Both the position numbers and the translations under genes were made by a program. A stretch of DNA of 64,000 nucleotides from Aphis gossypii (taxonomy: Eukaryota; Arthropoda; Insecta; Hemiptera; Aphididae), in contig NC_065532.1 in NCBI RefSeq assembly GCF_020184175.1, forward strand, positions 39,308,287 to 39,372,286, written 5' to 3'. Position 1 is the stretch's first letter, and each line of letters begins with the position of its first letter. Shown here piece by piece: positions 1-13,776 of this stretch. A model generated the notes under the pieces. That model searched no databases and was not told the DNA's origin. It worked only from the letters and a program-made list of their open reading frames with translations.

Positions 1-1088
1 TTTAAGTAATTCGTTTGGTATTCAATAAAATAAATGGACTATAAAATAATATTAGTAATAACAACAACAAATATAAAAAAGAACCAATCATTGTATTTAA
101 TTATATCAACAAAGTACTTATTTAAGTACTACAATACTGTGAAACAAATTTTAAATTTTCTTTTCATAGTATATGATTTAACAGCTATTACATAGAAAAT
201 GTACCCAAAGTAAATGCACTATGACAAAAAAAAAAAAAATTACATGCTTTCATTCATGAATATTATATGCCAATTATATTAAAATAATAACTAAAGGTCA
301 AAAAAAAATTAATAATAATAATAACAAAAGAAAAAAAAATCATATATACAATAATTTAACAAATTTAGCTAAAACAATGAGGGAATTAGGAAGTTCTTTG
401 ATTAAAAAAACAAAATATGAACATAAACGATGAAATAAAAGCATTAATTATACATAGTTAATAGTTTATGTATAATAAATGATAAAAGTGACCAAAAAAT
501 TGTTTATTTACAAACTATTTTACCTTAGAACAATTCTTTAAATAATAATCATTGTAAATATACATTATTATTATTTATTTATTATTATATGGTAACAAAC
601 ATCATATTATATTCATGATGAGATTTGCTAAAAAAAAATTTACATCAATGAAGGCACAAGAAATTGCATTTTGCAGTTTGACCCAAGTTTACTGTTACGT
701 AAAAAAAAAAAAAAATACAAGACAAATAATAACATTTATTATATTATAAATTAAACTTGGTCTTTTGACTAGCTTAACAAATCAGATTAAATTTTCCGTT
801 TGAAAAATAAAACAATGATTATTACTTTGATCTAGGAATTGCAGTATTAGTTTTCCAATAAATTATACATAGGTAAACAATAGTACATTTTTACAGAATT
901 TAAAGACAAGTAGTTTCATTAAACATTATAAGACACATTCTGTAATCGGATACATGTCTATGTAAATATTATAATTTTTTATTTTTATTTATTTTTTACA
1001 CTTTCATTATTAAAAAATTATTTTTAGTATATACATTATTAAGACTTGAAATGTCTTTATCACAAAGTCTAGTAGAAAAAAATCCCTG
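1..1088. other. AT-rich sequence downstream of MED26; likely includes its 3' UTR
   Basis: No coding sequence is seen. On the minus strand, three overlapping AATAAA signals (TTTATT on the plus strand at about 978-983, 984-989 and 988-993) lie roughly 100 nt past the MED26 stop codon and are the best candidates for its polyadenylation signal. The rest is A/T-rich sequence with short homopolymer runs and no recognisable element. Confidence 0.5.
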
Positions 1089-4000
1089 TCAGTCAATTAT
1101 CACGTATGGTAGTATGACAAGCGGTTCACCAGTATCGTTTGACCTAGTTAAGACCTCGTGCCATTCTCTAAATGTTTCACCATTTTCCCAATTGCCAGTA
1201 ACGCCTTCTATTTGAGCTCCTTCTACCAAATCAGTAGGAGATAGAGGGGGCCGTGGTGGCGATGGTGGAGGTGAACTCCAGTCTATGGCTTCTGGATCTA
1301 GAGGAGGTAATCTATTATATATTTCCTGTATTTGTCGGTCGATGTCTGAAACTTTAGGTCGACTAGGTTTATCAACTTTAGTTATAGACGGTTCGTCCTG
1401 GAACTCTTGTACAGGTATTTGTGGTTTTTCTTCCAACTGATAATTTTCATCATCCTTTCGTAATGATGCAATTATTTCTTGGGTGGTTTTTAATTTACTG
1501 GCGCCAACACACACCATTCTTTCCAAATCCACAGGATTGGTAGGTTTTATCCCTAGTTTTGAAGAATTTTTACCCCCTTTTTTTCGTCCACGTTTTTTTG
1601 GACCTTGTGGTTCTAAAATAGGATCAGGTTCTGGATCAAGCTCATTAACTGGACTAGGTATTGGTTCTGGTGTTTTTTGAACTGGTGGTGGTGATAAGAT
1701 GGTTGAGCTTAGAGAAGGTATTCCATTTAATTTTGGTTTCTATTTAATGAAAAAAATATATAATATTATTAAAATATTAAAATACAAATTTTATAAGATT
1801 GATTTCATACTTTAATAGGTGCTGTACATTCTGGTGAAGTCATAGGTCTTTTACTATAGTTGCTAAGCATGCCATTGGGCTGTGAGGAAGGAAGCTTAGC
1901 TTGTTGTATGACTTGAGCACTATTTATCATTAGGTTACGCCATCTCTGTACAAGCTCCTTCGCACGTTTGGCCAACTGTTTGTCCAAAGTTTTACGTCGT
2001 AATTCATTAACCATTTTACCAATACGAGTTGCCTAATATACATAAATTTAAATATTGTGAATTAATAAACTTAAGAGATGATAATATATAATATTAAAAA
2101 TTGATGGAATAAAATTAGATAATACTTTATATACAAATATCACATTTATTGTATTTATGTATTCAACTATTTTTTAACAAAAAATTAATAATGTATAAAA
2201 AAACTTTAGTCCAAATTAATATTTATTTTACTCTGTATTAATTTAATACATGAACATTTATCTATTCTGTTAAATATAAGGACTTAAGTTTTAACAATCA
2301 AAGGACTTAAAATCTAATAAAATGCGATGTGTGTATACAAAGTAAAAAATAACCTTATACAAGTGGTGAAAATAAAAAGATTTACCTCGAGCACCTCCGT
2401 GGTAACCGGTAGTTGTTCAAGGGTTGAAATAACCTCGAACACTGTAGACATGTCTGTAACCTGGAGAAGTACATATTTATGAATATTTTATTAAGGTATT
2501 TACTATTTATGCATAGTATATAATTATGCACAATATTGCTTATAATGAATTTTGATTTAGTAGCTACTACTTATTTTTTTTATTTAACAAGTAGTATTTT
2601 TATTTTTAAATTATAAAATAATTAAAAATATAACAGTATACCCAGGTGATATCTATATATTAATCAATTGCATCAAGATATTTAATATTTCGTTTAATAT
2701 TTTAATAGTAACGAAATATTGGGAAAACATTTCTCTTCAAGCATCACTTAGGTTTTTAGATAGAAAAAATAAATTTATAACTGTACACACACATTTATAA
2801 AAAATTTAATCAAATTAAATTGATTTAATTTTTCAATTAATAGATAATATGAGGCATGAGAGATGTACCTATACGTAATACTGCAAAGTGAAATTAATAT
2901 TTACTAGAATTAGAATATTATACATAGTTATAACTTATATTGTATTCTAAGTATTTAAGGATATGGGTACACAGTAATCAACTATACCAATAATCAATTG
3001 AATTTTTTTTAGGTATTATACAATAAACAAAAGAAAAAAGATATTAAGGAAATGGTGAAAATAGTTTTTTTTATTCACAATTTAGGTTGTTTATTTTTTC
3101 AAAAACACATTTATAAAATATACTGTATAATGCAACTTAACTGAAACTTAATGTTCTTAAAAAACATATTAAAAATAACAGGTCTTAACATTGATATTAT
3201 TACATAGCTTATAAATCTTCTATGTACTTTTAAGGTTAATACTATGTTTCTAAGAAATTATAATTAAAGATTTAAATCTAAATTAATATTAATTTCACAG
3301 GAAACGTGACAAAATTCACACTTGGATTATTAATTGGAGAAATTAATGGTTGAAAGTAACCTCACAATACCTAAAACTTGAAATTATAATAAATTCAATA
3401 TCTATTTTTTTTTTAAATGTATAGGTTTAACATTAAATTGAAATTTTGATGGCATTTTTTACTTTATCTTAGAGGAATAATTTGATATTACTGTTAAACT
3501 AATATTTATTTTATTGAATATGTTTTAAGTCGTCTACCTAACCTCACCCAGTTACCCTTCAGGCATAGAAGAAATCAAAACTAAACAAGTTTTAAAATAA
3601 TTATCAATTCATTCAATTAATGGCTTTAATTTATTTAAAATACAAATTATAAGTTCTTCAGTATTCAATAAACATATTGAACATGGTTAAATTTCAGTTA
3701 CCAAAAAAACTGTTTTACTATTAGTTAAATTATTCAGTTTCCTTGACCTAAAATGACCTAGATAATTTTACCAAATAATATGTAGGGCGAAAAAAATCAC
3801 TGTAAAACCATAGGACTAATTGCAAGCATTTACGTTTAAATAAATGAAATCGGCAATAATAAAGCGAATAAATGAAGTGGAAAGTCATGCATTTCACAGC
3901 GACAACAATGATTTATGTTAAGATACGATGTGCATGTCGTTTTCGGTCGATGATAAAAATGACATCGATTATGATACAAAACAGGAATCATTTCGGACGA

Positions 4001-5338
4001 ACTAAACGGTATTGAAAACAATAAAACGTTATATAACGTGGGGGACGAAGGTACTAGATATTTGCACCAAGTACGCCACGAGTACCATGGAACATTTGTG
4101 AAAACCGTAGTTTCCGGGGCACCGCGGTAACACGGTTCTCGACATATTTACAAAACGCGTGCACTTTTTCCCAAACATTATCCTTGGCAACGACCCTCGT
4201 CGTCGATCAAACACACGGGGCGGCCGACGACGACCGATCGAAAACAAAATTGAGAAAAAAACAAAAAAACAAAAAAATAAAACGATTAGATTTTGTATCC
4301 GAGGGTTCCAACGAGAATTAAACTCGTACGAGGCAAGAGAAGAAGAGGGAGAGATGTTTTTATTATTATGGAAAAGCGATAAAATAAAAAATACAAAAAA
4401 GAAACAGTCGTCGGACGAGAGACAACAGTCGCTAACGGAGGAATACATTATATAATATTATATATTTTATTTTATAAAGTGGAACAGGACGCGATCGCGA
4501 ATAACGCTAACGGAGACATAATAAAAAAAAAAAAAAAAAAAACGCAGAAAGCCGTAGAAAAGAGTGTAAATAGCCAGAAAGACGCGCACGAGAAAGGAAC
4601 GATGACGAGCGCGCGTGCGCACTGCCGACGTTCCGTAGGCCACGGGCTCGACCGGACGAAATGTCATCAGTGTGGCGCGGCGGCGTACGGTACGTCCGCC
4701 GTCGTCGACAACCTATTTTCGGCCATTGTACACACGACGAACGTCGTACCGTCGGCCCCGCGCGCCACGACCGGTGAACGCACACGCGCTCGCGCACATA
4801 CACACACACACATAACCTCGCGGACGTACGGCGCGCCACACGGCCGTGGCCGTCGGCGGAAAATCGGTTTACGTTTTACGCACACGCACACGCGCCGGCG
4901 AACGGACGACGACGGCAGCAGCAGCAGTCGGCGGGGGTCTTGGCGGCCGCACGCCAGTCGTCGACGGACGTAATATCGCGGACGGACGACACCGGGGGAA
5001 ACCGGAGACGTCGACAGCGACGACGGGACCGCCGCCGATCGCGCTCGCGTTTTTTTCCCGGTGTCGGCGGACCAGCGACAAATAATTTTAACGATAAATA
5101 ATGACGACGACGATCGGAGCGCGCCATCGCGTAGACCACGGAAACAGACGATCACGTACGGTACTCGTAACAACATGTAAATATCGTGTTTCAATAATAA
5201 TAAAAAATCAAGTTATTTAAAAAAAAAATTATATAAAATAATACGGGAGAGTTTGTAAAAATAATATTGTCTTACATTGTATTCATCGTCCAATGCGCTC
5301 AATAACCTATGTTTTATGTCGATAAAAGTCTTCTGCAT
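1089..5338 (-). CDS. MED26: Mediator of RNA polymerase II transcription subunit 26 (4 exons)
   Basis: Subunit of the nuclear Mediator complex; in known homologues it couples Mediator to elongation factors. Coding exons, in transcript order, are 5338-5276, 2460-2386, 2032-1811 and 1739-1089. All junctions are phase 0 with GT-AG introns and give 336 residues. Residues 1-85 form the TFIIS N-terminal (LW) helical domain: exon 1 ends HRLLSALDDEYN, exon 2 carries VFEVISTLEQLPVTTEVLE, and exon 3 carries KMVNELRRKT and ends the domain with AKELVQRWRNL (Trp77). A proline-rich linker and a basic cluster GPKKRGRKKGGK (166-177, likely nuclear localisation signal) follow. The C-terminus ends in acidic/aromatic sequence and LPYVIID, like the conserved Mediator-binding tail LPYVxxD. 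The start is the first ATG after a TAG in frame (5345-5347), in a CpG-rich leader. It is shorter than the roughly 600-residue human protein, mainly in the middle. Family assignment is firm; small exon-edge errors are possible. Confidence 0.93.
2461..4029 (-). other. MED26 intron 1, AT-rich part
   Basis: AT-rich intron sequence between exon 2 and the CpG-rich block near exon 1. No ORF of interest and no recognised repeat was seen. The other MED26 introns (1740-1810 and 2033-2385) are likewise plain AT-rich sequence. Confidence 0.7.
4030..5275. promoter_or_regulatory. CpG-rich block in MED26 intron 1 next to exon 1
   Basis: Base composition changes abruptly from about 4.0 kb, with very frequent CG dinucleotides, runs of CGACGACG and short CA/CG microsatellites (around 4797-4812 and 4878-4892), and an A-run near 4523-4541. 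Long overlapping open frames on both strands here encode Arg-, Ser- or Lys-rich low-complexity peptides without domain character. They are best explained by the composition rather than by real proteins. Together with the GC-rich sequence upstream of exon 1 this looks like an unmethylated promoter-type CpG island straddling the first exon. An unannotated non-coding or alternative first exon inside it is possible. Confidence 0.55.
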
Positions 5339-5640
5339 GAGGCCCTATTCGGTCTCAGTTCGGAGAGCACGTCGGCCCACATCAGCACGCACAGCACAAC
5401 TTACAGTGATGGCGGACGTGCACTGAGGGCCGCCGCTGGCTCCCGAGCCGCAGTAACGGCGATTGGCGGCGGTCGGCACACGAAAGCAACCTGGCTACGC
5501 AGACGGCACGGCCCGACAGCGAGCGGTGGCGACCGACCGCGGCCGAACCTCTGATCAGATGTTGCCGCGCCCGCCGCGCGAACCGATCCGCAACGTTTAG
5601 TCCACCGCCTCTACTGTGGCTTACCCGTAAATATTCCAAA
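5339..5640 (-). promoter_or_regulatory. Probable MED26 promoter / 5' UTR
   Basis: GC-rich, CpG-dense sequence immediately upstream of the MED26 start codon, ending sharply near 5640, after which the sequence is AT-rich again. No TATA box is evident. Open frames of about 80 codons exist on both strands but show no protein-like character. The transcription start cannot be placed from sequence alone. Confidence 0.5.
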
Positions 5641-8600
5641 ACGTTCTATAGTCAACGATACAAAACGATATACGCAGTTTAAAATCCCCTTACTGATTTC
5701 TGGAAAACGTCGAAAAGCCGATTTACGCAAGTTGGCAATGTCGATTTGCTGTCCAACCACGAGTCACGACCACAACAACTGATAATGTGAAATGTGAATG
5801 TATTATCAACACTGTGGTCGTAAACTCGTAAACACTCGCAACACTCCCATGTAGTCGTGGAAACGTGGAATATCGTTGTAATTTATAGTATTTTTATGTG
5901 ACTGTATAACTGTATTGTAATTTAAATTTTTTTCGTCTATGGTAGACGTCCAAGTACGATTGGCGTTTGGGTGTCACAGACAGGTGTTGGTTTTAAAAGG
6001 TTAACCATTTTACAAACCACTCGAGCACGTGGTTTTTTTCCTCATCAATTTTCGGCCTCTACCACGGTGGCTATTAAATTAAATTATAAAATATTAATAA
6101 TAATCCTGAAATTTAAGTATATTAATTCGGTTTATATTTCTTACTCGATTTTTAATGTTATGTGTAATATTATATTTATTATTTTTCTGTATATTTTAAA
6201 TAAATCATATAGTCGGTAGGTACAATACATGACGCGTATTTTATACAAAACTCATTTCAATTAATCTTGCTGAAAACTAATAACCTCGATAATTCCTTTT
6301 TTAAATAAAATGAACTTAAGTTAACTGTTTAGGTACCTAATGGCTAAAATAATACATAATGTAATTTTTATATTTTATACTTAGATAAACCACATTTTAT
6401 GAGCTATGAAGTATGAACTAAGAAGTTTTTAACAGTGTGTATTGCACTACTGTTTAAAAAGTAAAGTTTCACTATGAATTAATCTGAGAAAAAGGAAGAT
6501 TTGATTTCTAGGCTTATCATAATTTATTAAATATTGATTATTAATAAATCATTCAGATTTCAGGTATGAAAATTAAAATGTTGTGTACATTGATTTATTT
6601 AGTCAATGTAAAAATGAGTTTTAGTTAGTAATATTTGTAAAATCACTTATTTTTTTGGATATAGGCTTAATGTTATAGATACTTCTTTTTCTTACATTTT
6701 TTGTATACTAAATACTTACTGCAGTACTGTTTTTATAGATTATAATTCATAAAAAAATTTTTTTTACCTAACCTTATTTAGGAAATATTATACAACAGTA
6801 TAAATTATAATGTGTCATTATTTTTTGATTTCGTTAATCGTGGTATATTAAATTTGAGATTTGTAAATATTAAGATGATAATTCATTTTAAAATGTACGT
6901 TATATTCTTATATTATAAAAATACAGATTATCTTATTGACTAGTAGGGCATTGGGTTCTATGAATATCAGAGTATGTATGACTTGTACAAGTTAAACGTC
7001 TTAAATACATCTTAAAATACAGTTATTGTAGTTGATGGAGATAGTTACGAACTCTGTACGTCAACTTTTATAACTAATATTATAATATCCATTTATATAC
7101 GTCAAATATAACTAATAACGCTTTAAATACTAAACAATTATCATGACGTGATTATGTTTTGTCTTGCTAATTTTAACAAGTTCCATTTTCTTTCTCGGGG
7201 GATTTACCCTCCTTCCGTAACACATTTACAGAACCGCGATCGTTTGCTTTTGTATATTTACAGTATTCCATAATGTTGTAAAATTATATTATAGGTGTAA
7301 ATTTGCAATATATGATTATAATATTATTATATAGTAGGTACTGGGTATTTACTATATACTATGGTCTATGACCATGTGGTTCGTATGCTCGTATATAATA
7401 TTATTAACTAATAACTAATAAGTATTAGTATTTACTATTTATAGCCATATGTCCCGTATAATCCATGGGCCGAAAACTGATAAGTCCCATTACAGTATTT
7501 ACATTATTCATCATTCATTAGGTTTATTTATAATATAGGTATTTTGGTAAAATAAGTTAAGGTATACACTATACCTGAGTCCTGAATTGATAAATTGGTA
7601 ATATTATGTTTAGATTTTAAAGTATGAATAAATTTAGAGTTTTTCGGAAGGAGAATTTGGGAATATTTAAAGGTGGTTAGTTGGAACAATACTTGTATAA
7701 TAGTGCGTTTTGTATGAGTATAATATGAATTTAATCCAAGCGTATATTATTTACATTTATAAGAGTACAGTATCTAAAAAAAAATGATCGATAAAATGGT
7801 AATTGTAGTGTCTATTATACACTAAATGTATAATCTAAATTTTAGATTGTATTAATTTATTTAAAAATAATGAAATATTTCATTTTGTAGCTACGAAAAA
7901 TATTTCCTTTTATTTTTTAATGCATTAAATTCGACCCTAGTCCCTAAATTAAATATTTAACTTAATCTAAGCATCTTATTTATTCGTAATACAAATCTAT
8001 AGGTACTGTCTGTTGTATGTATATTAATATATTATATGTATATAATATGTTATATAGCCATATAGGTTACCATTATAGTTGTGGTGTATACTGTATAGCC
8101 CAAAGACGTTAGGAAAAAAAATGAAAATTCTGTACTTAATAAATATATGTTATTAAAGTATAGGGTAAGTAATAAGTAAAATAATTTTTTTTTTTTGAAA
8201 TCTTAATAGAACTTACTATATATTATTATATAATGTAATTATAATAACAAAGAATTGGTGCTCTGAATACTGTATATAAGGGTCAATATTCATCATAAAT
8301 TCATCACACGTCTAGTTGGCTTATTTTATAAATATTTTGAGGTGGTTGTTAAACTGTAGAAGGATCAAGGGACAAGGAGGCTTCAGAACGGATATTGCAT
8401 TGAACAATTATGAATTAATGAGAGAGAAAAGACTAGGTATGATATGTTTGATATCAAATTAATATAACGAAATATTATCTTACCAGCTGTTGTATTTGTA
8501 TGTATATCACATTGAAGCTTAGGTTGTATGATTTATATTTTTATGCTATTACAATTTTCCTTATTATTATTTTATTGATATTGCCAGCAGTTATAGGTAC

Positions 8601-8869
8601 TTGGGTCACATAACGATAACATACAAACAAAATCGGAAAATTATAGTAAATCCTATAAAATTGTATTTGCTTTCTTTTCTGAATAAAGTGAAGTTATTTC
8701 AGTTCATTATTTTATAGTTGCTTTTAACTTGAATTCACTAAAATATTAAAAATTTATAAAATTCATAATAATACAAGTATATAATACATGGAAAAGTTCA
8801 AGTTCCGACGAATAATGTTTGTAAAACGTAATAAATAAATTAACATTATATTTATATTTAAAAAAAATA
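5641..8869. other. Intergenic AT-rich sequence
   Basis: Some CpG-containing sequence persists to about 6060 and then falls away. Nothing protein-like, no tRNA-like structure and no clear transposon terminus was recognised. Confidence 0.6.
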
Positions 8870-10345
8870 ATTTTGCTCAAATTCAAACTTTCAATGTGTA
8901 AAAAAAATGTTTTCATATATTTGTTAGATTTTATGTATTTATAAAATTATAGTTTATTATAAACTACTTATGAAAAATTTTGTATTCAATTTTTAAAACG
9001 TATAAAAAAAAAGTTTTTGTAAATTTTTAACTTCAAATTAGTTTGCAATTTTTTGCGGTTTTTACGAATATTGTCAAAATTCTAATTTCAAATGCGTATA
9101 AAATAATTGTGCCTATATATTCTTATAATTTAAGACTATAAGTCTATACTCTTTAAGACTAACTCACGAGAAACTGTAGATATTAAATTTTCAAGTATTT
9201 TGACTTCACCAAAAAAATGTTATCGTCATTTATACAAAAAATCTAATATAACAAATTACTATAAAATATAGTCTTAAAATAAACGAAATAATTTTAAAAT
9301 TAAATTATGTAAAGAATAAATGCCATGTTAATCTAAATATCTGGTGAAATTTTCAAGTATCTACAAATCTTTGAATAATAACAAATATTTAAAATCGCTT
9401 GAGCCTTTAAGGATAAATCGTTATCGTTAGGCGATTTCGTAAAAATTTAAAATTTAAACGCTCATTACATTTTTTCTTATAATGACTCGATTTTTTTTTA
9501 TAGTTATTTGAAGAAAAACTTAGTGTTGAATTGTTTAACCTATTATATGTTTCTATTTAAGGCTAAACATTTTATGAATTTTCAACTACAAAATAACTTG
9601 CAAATTTTCGCGATTTTGATATATTTCATAAAAATTTAAACTTTAAACGCTTATAAAAAACAATTATAACCAACGGTTTTTGATTTTTTTTTTAACTACA
9701 ATAAGAACAACTATAAAGAAATATATTTTCAAGTATTTTTACTCAACCGAAAAATGTTTCGACATTTATAAGAAAAAAAATCGAGCTCAAAAAAAGCCAG
9801 AAAATTCTGAAAATTTAACCGTGTATAGATAACGCTAATATAAATAATAAATATTTTGTGAAAATTTCAAGTATTTACAGTAATTGGTTTTTAAGTTACA
9901 ACTCTATAAAAAATCGATTTTATCAAAAACTGGTTTTACGTAAAAATTCCTGTTTTACCGTCATTATTTTGTGGTTTTCCCCGATATTTTCTTAATACTG
10001 CTGAAAATTTTACTTTTGACCTCTATTATAAATATTATAATGCACCAAAGATATTATTCACTTTACCAACGGAAACCACCCCTGAAGTTTTAAACTGAAG
10101 CATTATTTCGACAAGTTGCGGTGTACACTGTATATAGAGACAGAAACAAAATACAATATTGTAAAATCAATACATTCATCAACCATTCAGAATCTAAAAA
10201 TACACATCATTGTAAAAGTAAAATTATTCATTTTAAATAAATACAACGATAAGGTCTACTTAAAATCTAAAGTTAGGGACAAAACGGGATTTTTCAGTAA
10301 AACTTCTGTAGTAGGAAATTTAAAATTGAATAGACGAAAATAATT
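8870..10345 (+). repeat. Modular AT-rich dispersed repeat, copy A
   Basis: Best-preserved copy of a family seen four times in this window. Landmarks in this orientation are GTGTATAGATAACGCTAATA (about 9821), a stretch ending in AAAAACTGGTTTTACG (about 9926-9943), TTCCTGTTTTACCGTCA (about 9947), ACGGAAACCACCCCTGAAG (about 10071) and TTGTAAAATCAATACATTC (about 10159). The interior reiterates a module containing a word like AAATTTAAA-TTTAAACGC (about 9444 and 9631). The open frame at 10116-10343 lies in the right end of the repeat and is not considered a gene. Class is unknown; no terminal repeats or target duplication were established. Confidence 0.65.
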
Positions 10346-12600
10346 ATTGCATATTAAATTTATTGTTTTCACTATTTTATATTTTTATTTTTATACATGT
10401 CTAAATGTTTCTAAGTACCTATGTATAAACATTTGCATGGTATAATTTTCCAAATATTTTTAATTTTTTGAGCTATTTATAATTTATACAGACATTTAAA
10501 ATAGTTGATTTATTTTAAGTCTTTTCTTAAATGTTTTACTCTGTTAAAAAATTTAGCAATTTAATTTAATAAAAGTAAAAAGGTGGTTCCTCTTTGTTAT
10601 TACTTATTATAGCTATTTGGATATATTAAAGATATTATATACATTTTATATACATATGCATCACATTTTGACAAAATTTGTTAAAATTACGAAAATGTCG
10701 AACTATTTTGCAATTAAGAATCTACAATACATAGATTGTTAGGTAAGCTAAAGAATTGAAAGTTTAATTCAAACTTCTTACTTCCCCATTCGGCATCCCC
10801 ATAAGTAGATCTATCCGAAACCTCAAAATCTGAATAAGATAAATGTACAATTTCTTGTTAAATACATTTTATGATAAAATGTTAATGAAATTTTATATTT
10901 AAATGAAAAATAATGATTTAGTCGTGTTATAATAATGTAATCCAAAAATATTATCCGTAGGACTTGAAATTTAAACATATAAATATGTTTTTTTTATATT
11001 TTACAATAGGTACATAATACTATAATAGTCATAACACATTTTTATAATATTTTGACTATATAATTAGCCATTAGACAGTATTGCCTTTTTATATTACAAA
11101 CGGCACATAACCTATTCATTTAGTTATTCGTTCTACTGAAAAGTGTCTAAATCGGTATAAATTCAAAACAATAAAATATGATAAACTTTTATTAATGTAG
11201 CTGTTATTATAATTTATAATTTATTATATAATATTAAAGTTTTCGGCAAAAATCAATTCATCCTATAAATCATACGGTGGACTCCTACAACACATATTAC
11301 CATTGAATGGACTACTTATATTTGATTCTATAATCAATGACGTTTTATTTTAATGGTAAAACTATTGAATAAATGAAATCTCATTTATTATGTGATATTA
11401 GTTTATAACTACAATAAATTACTTACCTATAGAAACTAAAGTAGGAACCTATAGATTATTACTTATTAGTTATTATTGTAGCTCATAGTTTTTCATATTA
11501 TGCAATTATTTATTACCTATTAAGTAAAAATTTAACTCGTCCATTACTGTGACCTATATTCTAAAACGAGACGAACTCAAAATATATACTTACTAAATAT
11601 AAGTTATAAAAAAGCTCTCCGTTGCTTAAAATTCATCAAATTTCTTTTGTTTTTTATTAGATTTAAAAAAAAAGTTTTGTATAACATATTATAAACATTT
11701 TATATGAGCAAATAAGCGATTGAAGTTCAAGTTGTTATGACAGTACGACACTAAATAATAAAACTTAATATTATAATAATTTATTTTCAGACGATTTTTG
11801 TTGTTCAGTTATAATTTAGACAAAGTTAATTGTTAAAACTTAAACATTCCATAATTACTTCAAATTTATATAATTTCGTAAACACTATTCAATTTTTTGA
11901 AATATTTATACTTATTTTTAAGTTATCTATGCTACGAATATATTAATTTACGTCGTAATAATAAATATGTAATATTATAATAATCATTAATAATATGTGA
12001 TATTTTTGGCAAAAATAAGTTCAACATACTGTTACTACCTATTAATAGAAAATCAAATTAAAAATAGCTAATGGACTAATAAGTAATAAATATTTTAGTC
12101 CATTATGATCCACTGAGAATTGAGATAATATCTTGAATAATTTTCACTGACATGCTTTCGTAATTATTTATTAATATAAATATTAAATCTTGTGTATCAT
12201 ACGATACACATTAATGCAGCATTGCACTCGACTGTGCAGCATCGCTATTCGCTAGTTAATTGTAGTTGAACCGAGTACTGAGTAGCAGTTAAATCTTTTT
12301 TCCTATGACTGAGGAACAGTTGTAGACATAAGACAACTGATCTTTTTGTTAATGTTTCAAAATATGTTTCAATGCGAGTATGCGACCGATTTATTTATTA
12401 CGTTTACGGGTAGAATATTGATGTACAATTTTTAACGTTTAACTTTTGACTTAACTGTTAAATGACTGATAGAAAAATATGTCCTACAAAAACGTGATAA
12501 GAGATAAGACACTATCATTATTCATTTTCATTTCATAATGTTGTGAATTTGTAAGATTCGCGTTATAATATTTGTTAAATGTTATTTTTGTACTTTTGCA
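10346..12600. other. Intergenic AT-rich sequence upstream of ISCA1
   Basis: No gene recognised. A somewhat less AT-rich patch at about 12200-12310 may lie in the ISCA1 promoter region. A pyrimidine-rich stretch ending TTTTGCAG at 12601 could be a 3' splice site for a 5' UTR intron of ISCA1, but no partner donor could be fixed. Confidence 0.45.
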
Positions 12601-12695
12601 GAAAGATATTGTGCAAACTTCAAATTACGCCAGTGCGTTAACAAATAATAAGTTTAAAATGAATTCATAGTACGTATTACCACCTATTGGATAAC

Positions 12696-13776
12696 ATGGC
12701 CGGACGTATAGTCACAGGCACTATAAGGGCAGTAGCTGGAAGTAGAAAACCTATTAAAGCTGCTCTTACCTTGGTCAGTATCAAATCAAAGTCCATTATT
12801 TTAACCTAAGAAATATATATTTTACTAGCAATAATATATTATGTATTTTTACAGACACCATCGGCTGTTGATCAACTAAAAAAGATTCTCTCTGGAAAAT
12901 CAGACTGTGTTAGTTATTTTTTAATAATATATAAATTTATTGTAAGTATTATTTGTAAGTTGTTTAAATGTTATAGATTGGTCTTAAAATTGGTGTTAAA
13001 CAACGAGGATGCAATGGTCTAAGTTATACGCTAGACTATGCTAGTGAAAAACATAAATTAGATGAAGAAGTTGTTCAAGATGGTAAATTATTAAATTAAT
13101 AGATATTATATTATTAAGGTAATTTTTGAGAATTAATGCATTGATAAAGATTTAGGTAGGTAGATATAATTATATGCTTTACGTATCTATCTAAACTGTT
13201 TAGTGAAATAACTTACCAATTTTGTTCGTACCCACTCAACACCTTATTACTTATATTGGTTCCATTATGGCAGGATGTAAATTAGTAAAGTATAAAAAAA
13301 CCAGTGGTGTAGCTAGACACTCTTTCTTGGGAAGGTCCGATATTTTGATTTAAGGATTACCAATGAATATTTTTATTAAATATCAAAGTAACAGAATATT
13401 ATATACTATACATATATTTTAAATTTTAAAACTAATAGTACCTATAGTTGTCATATAGACTACACATTCAATACAATATAAAACATTTATTTTTGGAGAA
13501 AAGTGGATAGGCCCGGGTCTACCCATTGGGGTTTTACCATTGGGAAGAACTAATATTGAATATGTTTTCTTTCTGTTCAAAATATATATATTATGTACCA
13601 TAAATAATTTTTTTTTATGAATTCTAGGAATACGTGTGTTTATTGATAGAAAAGCTCAGTTGACATTACTTGGAACTGAAATGGACTTTGTTCAATCCAA
13701 ATTGTCTTCAGAATTTGTGTTTTATAATCCTAACATAAAGGGAACTTGTGGGTGTGGTGAAAGTTTTAACATCTAA
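12696..13776 (+). CDS. ISCA1: Iron-sulfur cluster assembly 1 homolog, mitochondrial (4 exons)
   Basis: A-type scaffold/carrier for maturation of mitochondrial [4Fe-4S] proteins, in the HesB/IscA family. Coding exons are 12696-12773, 12855-12908, 12977-13082 and 13628-13776. Phases are 0, 0 and 1, all introns are GT-AG, and the product has 128 residues (about the family length). The three conserved metal-binding cysteines are present: Cys56 in KQRGCNGLSYTL, and Cys120 and Cys122 in GTCGCGESFNI at the C-terminus. The first 20 residues are basic and free of acidic residues, as expected for a mitochondrial presequence. The conserved blocks AALTLTPSAV and KAQLTLLGTEMDFV are recognisable. The start ATG is the first in the open frame. 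A consensus AATAAA lies at 13809-13814, about 33 nt after the stop codon. Confidence 0.97.
13083..13627 (+). other. ISCA1 intron 3 with a degraded hAT-type terminus
   Basis: 545-bp intron. At 13303-13319, CAGTGGTGTAGCTAGAC resembles the CAGTGGCGTA terminus typical of many hAT-type elements. A G/C-richer patch follows at about 13500-13550. No matching opposite terminus or target duplication was found, so only a decayed remnant is likely. The minus-strand open frame at 13419-13601 is not convincing as a gene. Confidence 0.4.

Noticed and set aside
1483..1680. Plus-strand 65-codon frame
   Set aside because: Antisense shadow of the proline/lysine-rich part of MED26 exon 4.
4159..5194. Several overlapping open frames of 70-175 codons on both strands
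   Set aside because: They are Arg/Ser/Lys-rich, low in complexity and coincide with the CpG-rich block; their openness follows from scarce A/T stops. They lie inside MED26 intron 1 and show no splice or domain support.
5309..5639. Open frames of 81 and 85 codons upstream of MED26
   Set aside because: Shadows of GC-rich promoter sequence; the true coding frame here is the short MED26 exon 1 on the minus strand.
10116..10343. Plus-strand 75-codon frame
   Set aside because: Falls in the right end of a dispersed repeat whose other copies do not keep the frame open.
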